From positions 24,756,431 through 24,820,430 of the forward strand of contig CAMZMU010000048.1 in assembly GCA_947311845.1 (NCBI GenBank): a DNA stretch of 64,000 nucleotides, written 5' to 3'. The stretch comes from Poa pratensis. Taxonomy: Eukaryota; Streptophyta; Magnoliopsida; Poales; Poaceae. Positions 50,785 through 63,004 of the stretch are shown piece by piece (the stretch's first letter is position 1; every line of letters starts with the position of its first letter). The notes beneath the pieces were generated by a model. That model did no database searches, was not told the DNA's origin, and was given only the letters and a program-made list of their open reading frames with translations. Made by a program: the position numbers and the translations under genes.

Positions 50785-51300
50785 ATTTTCATATTTAATA
50801 GAATCCTGACATGTGGGACCCAACTAACAGAAATTTAACAAATATACATAAAATGATTAAATTTGTACAATTTATATCTTTAAAAATGTAATTCATGAAA
50901 ATACAAACAATGTATCAAAAAATGTAGGAGAATGAAAATTTTACAAATAATGCATGTACATACATGATTAATCAGTTTGCAATTCCCGATTAACAAGAAG
51001 AACTTATAAAATATGCAAAAAAATAATAATTTAATTTGTAAAATTCATATCTTTGCATACGTAATTCACAAAAAATACAAACAATATATCAAAAAATGCT
51101 GAAAAATGAGAACTTAATAAATATTGCATGTACATGCACGATTAATCAATTTGAAATTCCAAATTAACAAGAAGAACTTATAAAATATGCAAAAAAATGA
51201 TTAAATTTATAAAATTCATATCTTTAAATATCTAATTCACAAAAAATGCGAACAATGTATCCAAAAAAAAGAGAACTTTACAAATATTGCATTTACATGA
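50785..51300. repeat. ~165-175 bp AT-rich tandem repeat, about three copies
   Basis: TGCATGTACAT-type starts occur at 50951, 51125 and 51288. Copies share AACAAGAAGAACTTATAAAA and TTCATATCTTT blocks. Lies within the candidate Helitron. Confidence 0.75.
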
Positions 51301-52603
51301 ACAGAACAATAAACGCTGACTATTCACATCAAACGATCAAAATTCAAATTTAAATGTTCCAAGATTTTGAATTCCTTTCAAGTCTAAGCATTCAATAAAC
51401 GTTAAACAAATTCAAATATGAATGCCTTTCCAATATTAACAATTCTGAAATTTAAACAAATTTCACGTGCAAACTTTTCCCGAATTTAAATACATTCAAA
51501 TCTAAACAAATTTTAATGTGGATATTTCCAAAATTGAATTTTTTACATCACGGCGTTCACACTGAAATTTAAACAAAATTTAAGTGCAAAAGTTTCCCAA
51601 ATTTCAGTACACTCAAATTCAAACAAATTTTAATGCGTACATCTCCAGATTTTTATTTTTTACACCACAGTATTCACAAATATGACAGATATATCAACAT
51701 GACCACAAAATCTGAGCATTTAATAAACGTGAAAATAATTCAAATATGAATAGCTCCCCAATTTGACCATTCCAAAAAAAGAACAACTTCTCAACATATA
51801 CATTTTTTGAATTTCACCAATCTTACAATCTAAACAACTTCCGAATGCGGATATTCCCAAATTTGAATATTTAAACTTTTTTTAAAACGTACACTCTTTT
51901 TAAATTCCAACCATTTTCAAATTTGAGCAACCTCTAAAATCCGACTATTTTCAAAACGAAATTTTTTCCCAGTTTCAATGATTTCCAAGCTTAGACAATT
52001 TTAGAACGTCGTCATTTTCAAGTTAGAATTTAACATGCATATGTAGATATATGTGAGCCAATTAAAATGGAACGGAGGGAACATAAGGTAGAGATAATAA
52101 AACAACCAGATAAACATAGTAATTTGCTACTCCCTTCGCTCTCTATGGAAACCCTAGACTATGGGCAAAAAAATGCAACACATTTTAACATTTCAAATTG
52201 TCAGAAAAATGGAGACACAAATGTTTATGGTATACTTCAAATATATCCAAACATTCCAATTTTCTAAACTATATCTGAAAATACTCAATATGACAAATTA
52301 CTTCTTCTACGATAAAATAAATCATAATTCTCACAAAAAAAACATTCAACCCATTTGAAAAATTAAATTTACTAAACAAAAAAATAGAGATACTCTTAAA
52401 TATATATATCTCACATATTATCTCACATACTGCATTCTTCCTAATTATGGAGTTCAAATAAATATTTATGGCATTTCACTACTCTAATTTGAAGAATATT
52501 AGTACAAAATCCAAATGGATTTCCTCTAATTATGGATTGACTTTAACAAATACTCATCTATTGTACATCCTCCAATTATAAAACTCAAAAAAATATTTCG
52601 ACA

Positions 52604-53280
52604 ACATACAAACATATAGAACCATTGCAAATTGCTAAACATTTAACGGAACTCTAAAATGTTTGAAGAGACTCAAAAAATAAATTACTAACTATTTCAG
52701 AGCATTTTCACATAAAAAACAAACACATTTGAAATTTAATTACAATAATTTCTAAATTTGACCCAGCCCGGTAGAATGATAGCCGCCGCACGCCTATAAA
52801 CCCGAAAGTCTATACACGCACAAGGCGTAGAGAAGCAGAATAAACCAGCACAGTGGATCAAAACAACACATTTAATCATATTTACAACTTTCTTTACAAT
52901 TACAAGGATAAATAGATTCTCTAGACGTTCCCACCCACCGGTCCAACCTACTCCTCGGACGACATCGTCTTCCGCTGCGAACTCTGATCAGATAAAAACA
53001 TAGGAAGCAAAGGTAAGTACGATAAATCATACTCAACAAACAATTCATACACTGTCATATAATTTGTAAAATACACTAGGTTTTCGAAATACCAGTAAAT
53101 CATTGTGTGGTTAAGTTAATACAAACATATAGAACCATTCCAACTTGATAAACATTTAACGGAACTCTAAAATGTGTGAAGAGACTAAAAAAAAAAACTA
53201 TTCCAGAATATTTCCACGTAAAAAAAGCAAACACATTTGAAATTGAATTACAATAATTTTCAAAGTTGAGCAATCTCCAA
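52604..53280. repeat. ~160-bp direct repeat pair in the candidate Helitron
   Basis: ATACAAACATATAGAACCAT at 52604 recurs at 53119, and both continue through AACATTTAACGGAACTCTAA and AACACATTTGAAAT. A further block at about 51905-52015 recurs at about 53263-53365. The spacing suggests an internal duplication or a nested related element. Confidence 0.75.
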
Positions 53281-53385
53281 GATCCAACCATTTTTAAAAC
53301 GAAAGCATTTTCCAACTTCAACGATTTCCAAACTTAGACAACTTTACAACATCGCCATTTTCAAATTCAAATTCAAAAACACGCA

Positions 53386-53414
53386 CGCGGCATTTGCCGC
53401 GCTCAGTTGCCTAG
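53386..53414 (+). terminator. Helitron-type 3' hairpin and CTAG end
   Basis: Stem CGCGGCA / TGCCGCG with a TT loop, spacer CTCAGTTGC, then CTAG. This is the transposition end signal in Helitrons, not a transcription terminator. Confidence 0.55.
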
Positions 53415-53648
53415 TTTAAATAAGAGACTGGCATTAAGCGTACTCATATTTTTCATTCTAAACCACTTTTTTTAGACGTACATATCAGTTTCCATTTGAC
53501 TAAATTATACTCTTTTTTGTTTGCCCCACCATACCTTTGTTTTGAGTAGCGATATGTTTGAGTCTAGAGCTGATAAGATTGTGATGAGTCATAAGCGCTA
53601 GTAGTAGCTGCCAAACTAGGTAACATGTGCATGTAGGTGTCAGCTTCT

Positions 53649-55151
53649 TGATGACCCACAAGTATAGGGGGTGTATCGTAATACTTTCGATAAATAAGAG
53701 TGTCGAACCCAACGAGGAGCACAAGGTGCTGGCAAGTAGTTTCGTGCAAGGTTTTACTGCAAATACTAAAAGACAAGTTTTTATGGTTTTTATAATAGCA
53801 AATAAATAAAGTGTGAGTAAATAAAAGGGAGCAATAATAATTTCAGAGAGTGGCTCAATCCTTTTAGCACAAAGGGCAAGCCGGTGGTGTTACTTATGAT
53901 GGCTAAAACGCTCCTGAGGACACACGGGAATTTCTTCAAGTCACTTTCGCTTCATACCGCTGCTTAGTCTTTAATATTTTGATAAGTGTTCTGTGGTGAA
54001 CCTATGCTAATGTACCGCCCTTACTTGGACAAATACATACTTGTGATTAAACCTTCCTACAAGCATCCGCAAATGAAAGAAAGTATTTAAGAATTAACTA
54101 ACCACAGTCTTGAACTCTGCGATCCTACGCTCCCTTGCGCAATAGTTTACCAACGGGGTTTTAGGTTTCTGTCGCTCCGGTAACCCCACAATAAGTAAAC
54201 TAAATACACAATGCATTCTCCTAGGCCCATAAAGGTGAAGTATTATGTAGTCGATGTTCACATAACACCACTAGAAGGATAACACCACAACTTAAATATC
54301 AAACTATTAAATACTACTCAACATAATTCCACTACTAGTGTCAAGACTTCTCCCATGTCCTCAAGAACTAAACGAACTACTCACGAGACATCATATAGGT
54401 CATAATCAGAGGTGATAAAATGATGAATAACAATCTGGACATAAAAGTAATTCACCGGTAAAACTCACTAGCATCAACTACAACAAGTAATCAACACCGG
54501 GAAAGTAATCCCCAATAAACTACACAAGGAGGAATCCTAGATGTCTCAGCGGAACGAAATGGAGCGGCGGTGATGATGGTAGGCGGTGGAGATGGTGTAG
54601 ATGATGATCCCGATGAAGCATGTGGCGATGACGATGGCGACGATTTCCCCCTCCGGGAGAGAATTTCCCCAACAGATTTCTCCCTGCCGGAGAGCTTTTC
54701 TCTCTCTGTGGTTTCCGCTCCGAGACGGCGGCGGAATATTTCTTCGAAGCGTCCCCCCATAATTTTTAGGTCACGTAGAAGATATACGCGAGAGGGGGGA
54801 GCTGGAGGCGACCCAGGGCCGCCAGGTGGGCCCCAGGCGGGGTCTAGGGTTGAACGCGCCTGGGTGGCGTCTGGCCACCTGGTCACTCCCCTCGGCTCCG
54901 TCTTCTGGCTCCCCTCGTCTTCTAGCAAAATAATATTCTCTGAATTTTCTTGAAATTTTTGGAGTTGCAGAAATATAGTATCTTGACGGTGCCTTTTTCA
55001 GCTGATTCCAGACTTCGGCAGTTAAATCCTCCATAATCATCAAACGTGCAAAATAAGATAAAATAACATAAATATTGTATTCTAAGATGAAATATATCAA
55101 TGAATAACAATAAATTATGATATAAAATAGTGATGCAAAATGGACGTATCA
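53649..55151. mobile_element. 1.5 kb solo LTR with perfect 5-bp target duplication
   Basis: Starts TGATGACCCACAAGTATAGG and ends AAAATGGACGTATCA. CTTCT precedes it (53644-53648) and follows it (55152-55156). No partner LTR or internal domain is present. The start motif is one I associate with abundant Triticeae LTR elements; the family is not assigned. Confidence 0.88.
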
Positions 55152-55205
55152 CTTCTTTATTCCTCTTTTCTCGCATCACATTCCTTGAACTCAGACCTCT
55201 ATAAT

Positions 55206-55365
55206 CTACTCTCTTTGTTCCTAAATAAGACTTTCTAGCCTTTCTGTTTTGTCCTGATTCGTTGCTAAATGAGTGAATTAACACATTAAAACATGTCTAC
55301 ATACGTACGAATCAGGAGAAAATCAAAACACTAGAAAGTCTTACATTTTAAAATGAAGAGAGTAG
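55206..55365. mobile_element. Stowaway-like MITE (160 bp)
   Basis: Left end CTACTCTCTTTGTTCCTAAA and right end …AAAATGAAGAGAGTAG are imperfect inverted repeats, with ACTTTCTAG / CTAGAAAGT next. These are diverged Stowaway (CTCCCTCCGTTCC-type) ends; the TA duplication is decayed. Confidence 0.7.
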
Positions 55366-56929
55366 ATTGTATGAGCGAGACGGGAGAGCTAGCGAAAACC
55401 ATCACTGGAGCCGAAATAAGATAGATAGCAAGCGTATGAGGAGTAGAAAAAAGTTTCCCTCCCGTAGCCTAGAAAGGAAGCAGGTAAATCGCTCTAGGTT
55501 AAAATCAAACCTACTTCGAAAAACTACTTTTCAAAACTCTTGCTGTGGATCTACATCGGAGGTGGCCCAAAACTAGTCTGCGGGGATGTGAGAAGGGAAC
55601 ATGATCCTCGTAAGTAAGACAATGTTATAGTGGCACACTAGTGTAAAATATAGAAGGAAAGTTTTTGGAACTAAAGCATCCATGTTATGAACTATAGTTA
55701 ACACTATAGGAAATAAATTACTGCTGACACAAATAATATAAACTAAAAACATGTTACGTCATAATTTTGATTGTAAATACATATCGTAGAATCACACGAT
55801 GCAAATTAATTTAAACCATATGGTTTTGAAATAGCAAATTAGATCACATTTGCTTAAACTAAATTAAACCGTTAGCCGATCTGGCCGGCCGGTTCCGTCA
55901 TAAGGGGTCTTCCTAAAGATGGTCTTAGGTTAGTCTCGTGATGATCTGGTCAAGGACGAAATCCTGACACTCCACGCAACGTTCACATTTGAAAAATGAA
56001 AACGAACCACGCATCGGCGGATTTCCGTGATCCGACCTCCGAGCGCGGATCCTTTTTAGCGGTATCTGCTCGTGCAACTTGCAAGGTTTTTTTTGATCAC
56101 TACTGTTTACCAGCACCCAACTAATGAACTACAGTACTCCTAGCCTTGGACTTGGACTCGTGAGCTGCGAGCGACGGACGCGCTTGCTTCGCTTTGCTGT
56201 CTGGTCTCTTGCTGTGGGCTGCAGCCGGCAGGGCAAACATGAGACGGCCGGCGCGCACCGGAGACCGCACAGAGCCTTCATTCCCGTGACACGGCAGGCG
56301 AACTGGCCGTCCGCCGTCGACGTCGAGGGCTTTCCCGCTAACGTCGTTTTCCCAAAAGGGCTCGTTCGTTCGTACGTTACGTTACCAGGAGCACTCGTGT
56401 CGCGTGTGCCGCTCCACTCCGGTGGTGACCAAGTTCGTTGCGGCGGACCGACCGGAGCTCCCGTGCAAACAGCAGGACTTTCGAATAGTGATCCTGCACT
56501 TTTTGCCGAGGAGGAGGCCAAGTTCTGCTCTAGCACTAGCTTGTTTGCTGCTTCCCGTGCGACGAGCGGCGAAGAATCAGTCCAGTACGTCCACCGAGGA
56601 GCTGGGCGGTTTTGGAGCGGCGGACCTTTGTTCATGGACATGGCCGTCGTCGTCACGGGCCACGGCCAGTGAGTCGTCACGCGTCTTCTATGATCGACGT
56701 TGCCGTCCACGCTAGTAATAGCTTTTCTTTTTCCCGAACGACCGATCGACACCCGTCCCTGCCAGGGCTCCGCCACGTCATTAAATATCTGCCACCACTC
56801 CATAGGTCCAAAAAAAAAGTCCACTTATCATCACAGCTCTGCCACAATCAGAGCTACTCCTACGATACTACGACGAGCACTCACGCTGCCGATCGAAAGC
56901 ATCGATCAGCCTCTTGCGCAATAATTTAA

Positions 56930-58030
56930 GAGCATCTCTAGCAGTGCCCGCAAAACGCGAACCCATAAAACAATTTTAAGGGTCGGGTTTTTCGTATTCT
57001 TGCGCGAGAAATCGTACCGCGAAGAACAGAGCCCGCAAACGAAACTGCAAATATGAATTTCAACATGCAGATTTTAGCGGGAACAAAGTACAGTTCATAC
57101 TAGATAGATGTTCTTCGCTACAGATAGATTTCATCGTTGTTTTTACACAAAATGCAAACCCTAGATTAGCCTAGAACTACACATCGCCGCCCAAACCCTA
57201 GACTGCAAAATTTGCTCCTCACCGGAGCCACGGGCGCGGCGGCGACGCAGCGGCGGAGGAGCTTCACTCCTCGTCGCAGACGAGGTCGATGACGGGCGGG
57301 AGGCAGCTGATGACGTGCTCCGCCGCCTCGTGCTTGGACCGCAGCAACGTCGCCGCCAGCGCGCGGTCGACCTGCTCGTCGGGGATGAAATCCTCCGGCC
57401 CGAGCGTGACGCCGAAGTGCTCGGGGTCGTAGCCCTCCGGTGGAGGAGCACCTGGCGTGGCGGAGGAGCTGCTGGCACCCATGGAGGAGCTGCTGGCGCC
57501 GCGGAGGAGCTGCTCGCGACGGCGACGCCCGATCTCCCGCTCCCGCTCCCTCCGGAGCCGATCAAACTCCGGCACGTCGTGGCGGAAGTACGCATCCGGC
57601 ACCGGCTCGCCGAGCTTGTACTTCCGTGCGGCTCGCTTCCGTGCGCCGTCGCTGCGGACGACCAGCGCCCGCTTCTCGTCGGAGTAGTCTCCACCGAACC
57701 GGTCGTCGCCGGGAGCGGCGACTCTGGTTCCCTCTTCGGCGCCATGGCGCCGGATCTGTAGAAGGGGAGGCGGGATTGCTCGTTGGAGACGGCGGAGTGC
57801 GAGAGGGATTGCTCGCCGGAGGAGGTGGGGAAATGAGGATTGAAATCCGCAAATGCGGTCGGAAGCCAAATAAATACGGGCTAGCGGTGCGGATTCACGG
57901 GCCCCCACAAAACGTTTGCGGGCCGACGCAAATTTGCAGGCGCTGGTCTGGCCGAAAAACGGCCTCAAACCCGCAAACTCGCCGGATTTTTGCGGGCTCG
58001 AGCGTTTTGCAGGCGCGGCTAGAGATGCTC
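56930..58030 (-). mobile_element. PIF/Harbinger-type element carrying a captured ORF
   Basis: Ends are GAGCATCTCTAGCAG and GGCTAGAGATGCTC in inverse orientation, flanked by TAA on each side (56927-56929, 58031-58033). Terminal similarity extends inward through CGCAAAACG. The matching site in copy 2 (near 63635) is unoccupied. It is 1101 bp long without a transposase, carrying GC-rich coding-like sequence. Confidence 0.8.
57264..57743 (-). pseudogene. ORF inside the Harbinger-type element, unknown protein
   Basis: Minus-strand frame reads GDDRFGGDYSDEKRALVVRS, then RHDVPEFDRLRREREREIGRRRREQ, a Ser/Pro-rich linker, and HFGVTLGPEDFIPDEQVDRA ending LVCDEE. An ATG at 57743 (MAPKREPES) is in another frame, so a shift separates it from the body. 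It has a charged, probably helical middle. I do not recognise a function. Confidence 0.45.
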
Positions 58031-58188
58031 TAAACATATTTTTACAGCAACTGTAGCCACTGATTACCTCTTGCGCATAGGTTTTGTGCACAACGAGCTT
58101 TCTCTTACACTGCCTCTTCTTACTCACCGTTCGTCGCGATCTAGTAAAATACTCCGTCGCATAATCCTTATTGTATTGTATAGATCGA

Positions 58189-58196
58189 CCACGTGG
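58189..58196. promoter_or_regulatory. Conserved CCACGTGG G-box, copy 1
   Basis: Palindromic G-box core conserved at 63813-63820 in copy 2. G-boxes bind bZIP/bHLH factors in plants. No gene next to it is identified. Confidence 0.4.
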
Positions 58197-59499
58197 CGCC
58201 ATTGTTATCGCCACCTCGTGTGCTCGTCATGTCTCTCTTGCGTGGCCTGCCTAGTCACCAAGAAGCCACCGCTAACAACGTGGTAAAACATCTAGAGCCA
58301 AACCGTCTATTTCTAGCAAGTGGCCGCAACGATTAGGATAGCACGTTATAATTAGCCAAGGGTCAGAGCGAGTACAAGACTAGACAAGTGTACAGATAGC
58401 GGCAACAACCTATCACCACCAAAATATACTACTCCCACTGTGACCAGGTGGGGCGAACCCATCTGTTTGAAAATAGACAAACCAAACCCTAAAAACGAGA
58501 CGTATCCAAGTGTGCCAAAAGAATATCTCTTTCAATTTAAAAAACAACAACTAAAGCATGTGCTTACAAGCATAAAAGGGTGGTGACCTAGATCAATTTT
58601 GATACGGTCCAAACCTCAGCCGAAGGGCCACCGTGTCGTTTCGACACAAGTTATCCTTTTATCTGTATAGTTTTCATAATGAATTTAGATCAGGGTAAAA
58701 CAACACTCACTAAATTAGAGGATCAGATTCGGTCAGAATGATGCTCTTAGGTCAGTCTTGTGATGATCTGGTCGACGGTTTGATACGGGCCGGGCAACGA
58801 CTAAATTCTGGCACTTCCTGGCTTGCTGTTACGGCAAGGCAGCTTCCACGGAACCCTTCGCATGCTGAAAATACAAACGAGACAGACATCGGCGGATTTC
58901 CGTGATCTGTGCTCCGAACACGGATCCTTGTTAGCAGTACTGTATCCTGCATCTAGCCAGTCAAGGATTAGTGGATTACTACTGTGTACCGCCACCGACC
59001 TACAGTACATTCCTTGGGCTCGTGAGCGACTGACGCGCGCGCTTCGTCTTGCTGTTCGGTCCCTTGCTGTGGGCGCACACATGACACGGGCAAGCAACTG
59101 GCCGTCCGCCGTCGACTTCGAGATCTTACTTTTTTTTTTGGCGGATGACTCGTTCGTACTCGTACTACGTTAATGGCACAGGACCAGGAGCACTCGTGTC
59201 GCGTGTGCAGCTCCACTCCGGCGAGGCAGTAACCACTGACCGACCAGGTTCGCTGAACGTAGCGGCGGACCAACCGGGCCTCCCGTGCAAACAGGAGGAC
59301 ACGCAATACGTACAGTTGACATTGGAATAGGAGGACACGCAACTTGGTCCGCGCTGCGCGAGATAAGTCTAATGGAAACATCAACCTTGTCGAGGCCACG
59401 CTTTTTAATGAGTTTATCAGCAACGTCGGGTTCATCGACATCCCCCTCCTGGACCGCCAATTCACGTGGTCTAACCAGCAGACCCCTCCCATTCTTGCG

Positions 59500-59601
59500 C
59501 GGCTAGATCGGTTCCTTGTAAATCCTGACTGGAGCTTGGTCCTTCCAACCCGGCTAGATCGGTTCCTTGTAAATCCTGACTGGAGCTTGGTCCTTCCAGA
59601 C
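59500..59601 (+). repeat. 51-bp exact tandem duplication in the LINE endonuclease
   Basis: The unit CGGCTAGATCGGTTCCTTGT... starts at 59500 and 59551; it is a multiple of three, so RLDRFLVNPDWSLVLP is repeated in frame. Confidence 0.9.
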
Positions 59602-60226
59602 AGTACTCTCACGTCCTCTGCTCGTCCTACCTCGGATCACGTCCCCTCAACCTTGATGCGTCCTTTAAAGCTCCCCGCAGTACCATTTTCCGTTTGGAGA
59701 ACTCCTGGCTCGACAACAGCACCTTCACCTCTCTCGCTTCCTCTGCTTGGTCTAGTGCTTCTTGCTCTCGACGCCATCTCCCTCCTGTTGGCCTCCTCTG
59801 CTCCCGACTCAAAAGAATCCGATCGGAGGCAAAAATTTGGGCTCGGTCCCGCCGCTTGCCCTCCGTCTACCTTGTCAACTGCGCCGCGGTTGTTACCCTC
59901 ATCGATCACCTTGAGGAGCGGCGCCACCTTTCTCCTATGGAATTCTCCCTTCGCAGCTCTGCAAAAAAATCCATCAGCCGCCTTAACGCGACCAAAGCTG
60001 TCTATTGGAGGTAACGTGCAAAAATTAAAAATTGTGTCTTGGGTAATGAAAACACCCATTACTTCCACCTTTGCGCCTCGGGGCGACTCCGGAAAAATCA
60101 GACCAAAGTTCTCGATGACAATAATGAAGATCAGGTCTCATCCCACTCCGGAAAGGCTCAAATCTTACACAACTTCTTCCGTGCTCTCCTTGGTTCACCT
60201 TGCTCCTCCTCCTTCGCTTTTGCCCT

Positions 60227-60271
60227 CCCCCCCCCCCCCCCCCCCTCCTTCGCTTTTGCCCCCCCCCCCCC
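60227..60271. repeat. Two poly(C) tracts (19 and 13 C) with duplicated spacer
   Basis: C19 at 60227-60245 and C13 at 60259-60271, each following TCCTTCGCTTTTGCCC. This is a small tandem duplication with C-run expansion inside the LINE. Confidence 0.8.
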
Positions 60272-60623
60272 TTGTCTCATCCACTTCTCTCACCCCCTCA
60301 CAAGCCGCTTCTCTTGTGCTTCCTTTCACCTTAAAGGAGCTGCGTGTGGCGCTCTACTCTATGAAAGACACTTCTAGCCCTGGACCGGACGGGTTTGGGC
60401 CTGCTTTCTTCAAGCGCAACTGGGACCTTGTGAAAAATGACCTTTTGGATGTTCTCCATGCTTTCCACTCGATTGCTGACCTTCGGCCTATTAATAAGTC
60501 CTTTATCGTTCTCCTCCCAAAAAAGGCTGGGGCTAACAAGCCGGACAACTTTAGGCCCATTTCTCTTCAAACTGCTGTCTCAAGCTCACCACAAAGTGTC
60601 TTACCTTCCGCCTTAAACCTCTT

Positions 60624-62093
60624 ATGCCTTACTTGGTCCACCCAGACCAAACCGGTTTCATATCTGGGCGCGCCATTGCTGAAAACTTTGTTTATGCTGC
60701 CGATATCGTCCAAGCCTGTCACAGACGCTCGGCTCCGGCCATAGTCTTTAAACTCGACTTTCGTAAAGCTTTCGACTCCATCAGCTGGGAGGCGCTTGAT
60801 CGCATTCTGGAGGCGAAAGGCTTCCCTCTTCTCTGGCGAGAATGGATTAAAAATCTCAACCTGTCGAGCCAAACCGCTGTCCTTCTCAACGGGGTCCCTG
60901 GGCGGTGGATCCAATGCCGACGTGGCTTGCGACAGGGGGACCCGCTCTCCCCATTCCTCTTCAATACTGTCGTTGATGTTCTGCAACAGCTCCTTCTTCA
61001 AGCTTCGCGCGACGGCCTTCTCCTCCACCCTATCGTCGATGACCTGCCATGCCCTATCCTGCAGTATGCAGATGACACGCTGATCATTATTCGCGCCATT
61101 CCCGGCCATGTGGCCAACCTTAAGGACCTTCTCCACTCTTTCTCTCTCGCCACCGGCCTTGACATTAATTACCATAAAAGCACCTTTGTCCCTATCAAGG
61201 TGGACTCTGATGATGCCGCCTCCATGGCTCTGACCTTTGGGTGCGAGGTGGCCTCCTTCCCCCAGACCTATCTCGGTCTACCACTTTCTACTCATAAAAC
61301 TAGGGCCTCTGATTTTGCTCCCATCATTTGCAAGAGCGATAAGCACCTCTCTGGGTGGCGTGGGCGCTCCCTTCCCATTGGCGGGCGCTTGATACTCGTC
61401 AACTCGGTCCTCTCCTCTCTCCTCGCTCACGCTATGAGTGTTGGGGTCCTTCCGGCAGGTGTTATCGAGGCCATTGATAAGCGCCGCCGTGCGTTCCTCT
61501 GGACCGGCGAGGACCATTGCACCGGTGGGCAATGTAAGGTGGCCTGGACTGATGTGTGTAGACCTAAAGCCAATGGTGGGCTAGGCGTTATCTCTCTCCC
61601 CTCCCAAAATTCTGCCCTCCTCTCTAAGTTCCTCTCCAAACTCCACTCCGACTCTGCTGCCCCTTGGGCATGCTGGTTTCGCCGCTTCTACGGGTGGTCC
61701 GACACTAGGGACCTCGGAGACTCTCACCGCCTCGACACTCCTGTCTGGAAAGGCATTGTCGCCGCTCTCCCTGCCTTTCGAGATGTCTCCTGTGTGTCAA
61801 TCAAAAGCGGGGCGACCACCTCGTTTTGGTTCGATCGCTGGCATGGCTCAGATACCCTCGCCAACTCCTTTCCGGCTCTTTTTTCCCATTCCACTCGGCC
61901 GAACTGCGACGTCCAGTCTGTTCTCCGCCATGGCCTCCCCTCCCTGCTCATGCCGCGGATCACCTCTGTGGCAGCTCAGGAACTTGACACCCTCGTTCAG
62001 TCTCTCCCCTCTGCCGATACACTAACAGAAATCTCTCTAACCGTTGTTTCTATGCCAATTTCCTTAAGCTGTTGCAGATGGGTGATCCAGTGA
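60624..62093 (+). pseudogene. LINE reverse transcriptase domain
   Basis: Part of the LINE at 59331-63114. Shows FKLDFRKAFDSISWEALD, RRGLRQGDPLSPFLFN and the catalytic YADD box (61065-61076) of non-LTR reverse transcriptases, then SGWRGRSLPIGGRLILVNSV. The N-terminal RT residues (SPGPDGFGPAFFKRNW, PKKAGANKPDNFRPISLQ) lie in another frame before about 60570, separated by one missing base. Confidence 0.88.
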
Positions 62094-62625
62094 GGGCGCA
62101 GGCCCCTGTTATTTGGCGGAATGCGGCGCCTAAGACGTGCCAGATCTTTAACTGGCTCACTCTTCGGAGGCGCCTCTCCACGAATGAACCTCGCTTCCGC
62201 CATCACCTATGTTCCTCTCCCGGATGACCCTCTTGCCCGATGGATGAAGACGCCGACCATCTGCTCCTGCGCTACGGCCGTGCTATCGAGATCTGGGATG
62301 CTCTTTCTCTGAATGACATCCCAACCTCGGTGGCAGATGTGGAGGAAGTTTGGAGGGATCACGCCACCTCCTATGCGCGGGCAACCATCATCACGTCCGT
62401 TCTTTGGAACATCTGGAAACGCCGGAACTCACTTGCTATCAACCAGGTTGATGAACCGCTCCCTATAGTGACTCGCCGTTGCATTGATGATGTACGCCTT
62501 TGGTCAAATCAATGCCATTCTGTGGTCATTAAAAATTCGCTCGTTGCGTGGTGTGCCACCTTCGACCCTGTGAAAAACTGATGTATCTTGTTGTAATCTT
62601 GTCCTTATGCCGAGAACGGTGATTT

Positions 62626-63004
62626 GGAGCTCGGGCTCCATGGAGTCCGTTTTTTTCAAAAAAAAATCAAAATTTGAAAACTCATCAAAAAAATCTGAAA
62701 AAAATCATGCACGTACCCGAGCATGGTACGCACCGCCGTGATTAATTTCGCACCGAAATAACATCGTATGCGCCCTGTACAAAAATGACAAATTTCTGAC
62801 AGAAAATTCAAATTTTGGATCTCATTTTCTGTCCGAATTTTGTCATTTTTGCACAGGGCGCATACGATGTCATTTCGGTGCGAAATTAATCACGGTGGTG
62901 CGTACCATACTCGGGTACGTGCATGATTGTTTTCGGAATTTTTTGATGAGTTTTCAAATTTTTGAATTTTTTTGAAAAATCGGGCTCCATGGAGCCCGAG
63001 ATCC
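62626..63004. mobile_element. 379-bp palindromic MITE in the LINE 3' region
   Basis: Left end GGAGCTCGGGCTCCATGGAG and right end CTCCATGGAGCCCGAGATCC are inverse repeats. The complementarity extends through TCATGCACGTACCCGAG, GATTAATTTCGCACCGAAAT and CGCATACGATG to the centre, so the whole element folds into one hairpin. It sits after the LINE stop (62581) and before its poly(A), so it inserted into the LINE. Confidence 0.85.

Larger units (their letters stand above)
50107..53414 (+). mobile_element. Candidate Helitron, 3.3 kb, non-autonomous
   Basis: The 5' end TCACTACTATATATAATGG follows an A. The 3' end has a 7-bp-stem hairpin (CGCGGCATTTGCCGCG, 53386-53401), nine bases, then CTAG at 53411-53414 followed by T. 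TC start, 3' hairpin about 10 nt before CTRR, and insertion between A and T are the Helitron rules. No Rep/helicase gene is present. The first 650 bp are GC-rich and gene-like; the rest is AT-rich with internal repeats. No terminal inverted repeat or target duplication is expected for this class. Confidence 0.6.
55912..58390. repeat. Segmental duplication, copy 1
   Basis: Matches 58745-64000 in the same orientation once insertions are removed (~1.4 kb of shared sequence). Landmarks: GTGATGATCTGGTC (55940 / 58763), ACTGGCCGTCCGCCGTCGAC, GAGCACTCGTGTCGCGTGTG, CTCCGCCACGTCATTAAATA, AGTCCACTTATCATCACAGC, and a CCACGTGG G-box (58189-58196). It reads like a gene promoter or leader without its gene. 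Confidence 0.85.

Noticed and set aside
54570..54953. GC-rich open frame inside the 1.5 kb solo LTR
   Set aside because: It lies wholly within the LTR, has an opposing frame of similar length, and has an acidic/proline low-complexity composition.
57264..58214. Long minus-strand frame as one 316-codon gene
   Set aside because: Its first part crosses the boundary of the Harbinger-type element into the segmental duplication, so only the inner portion is plausible coding sequence.
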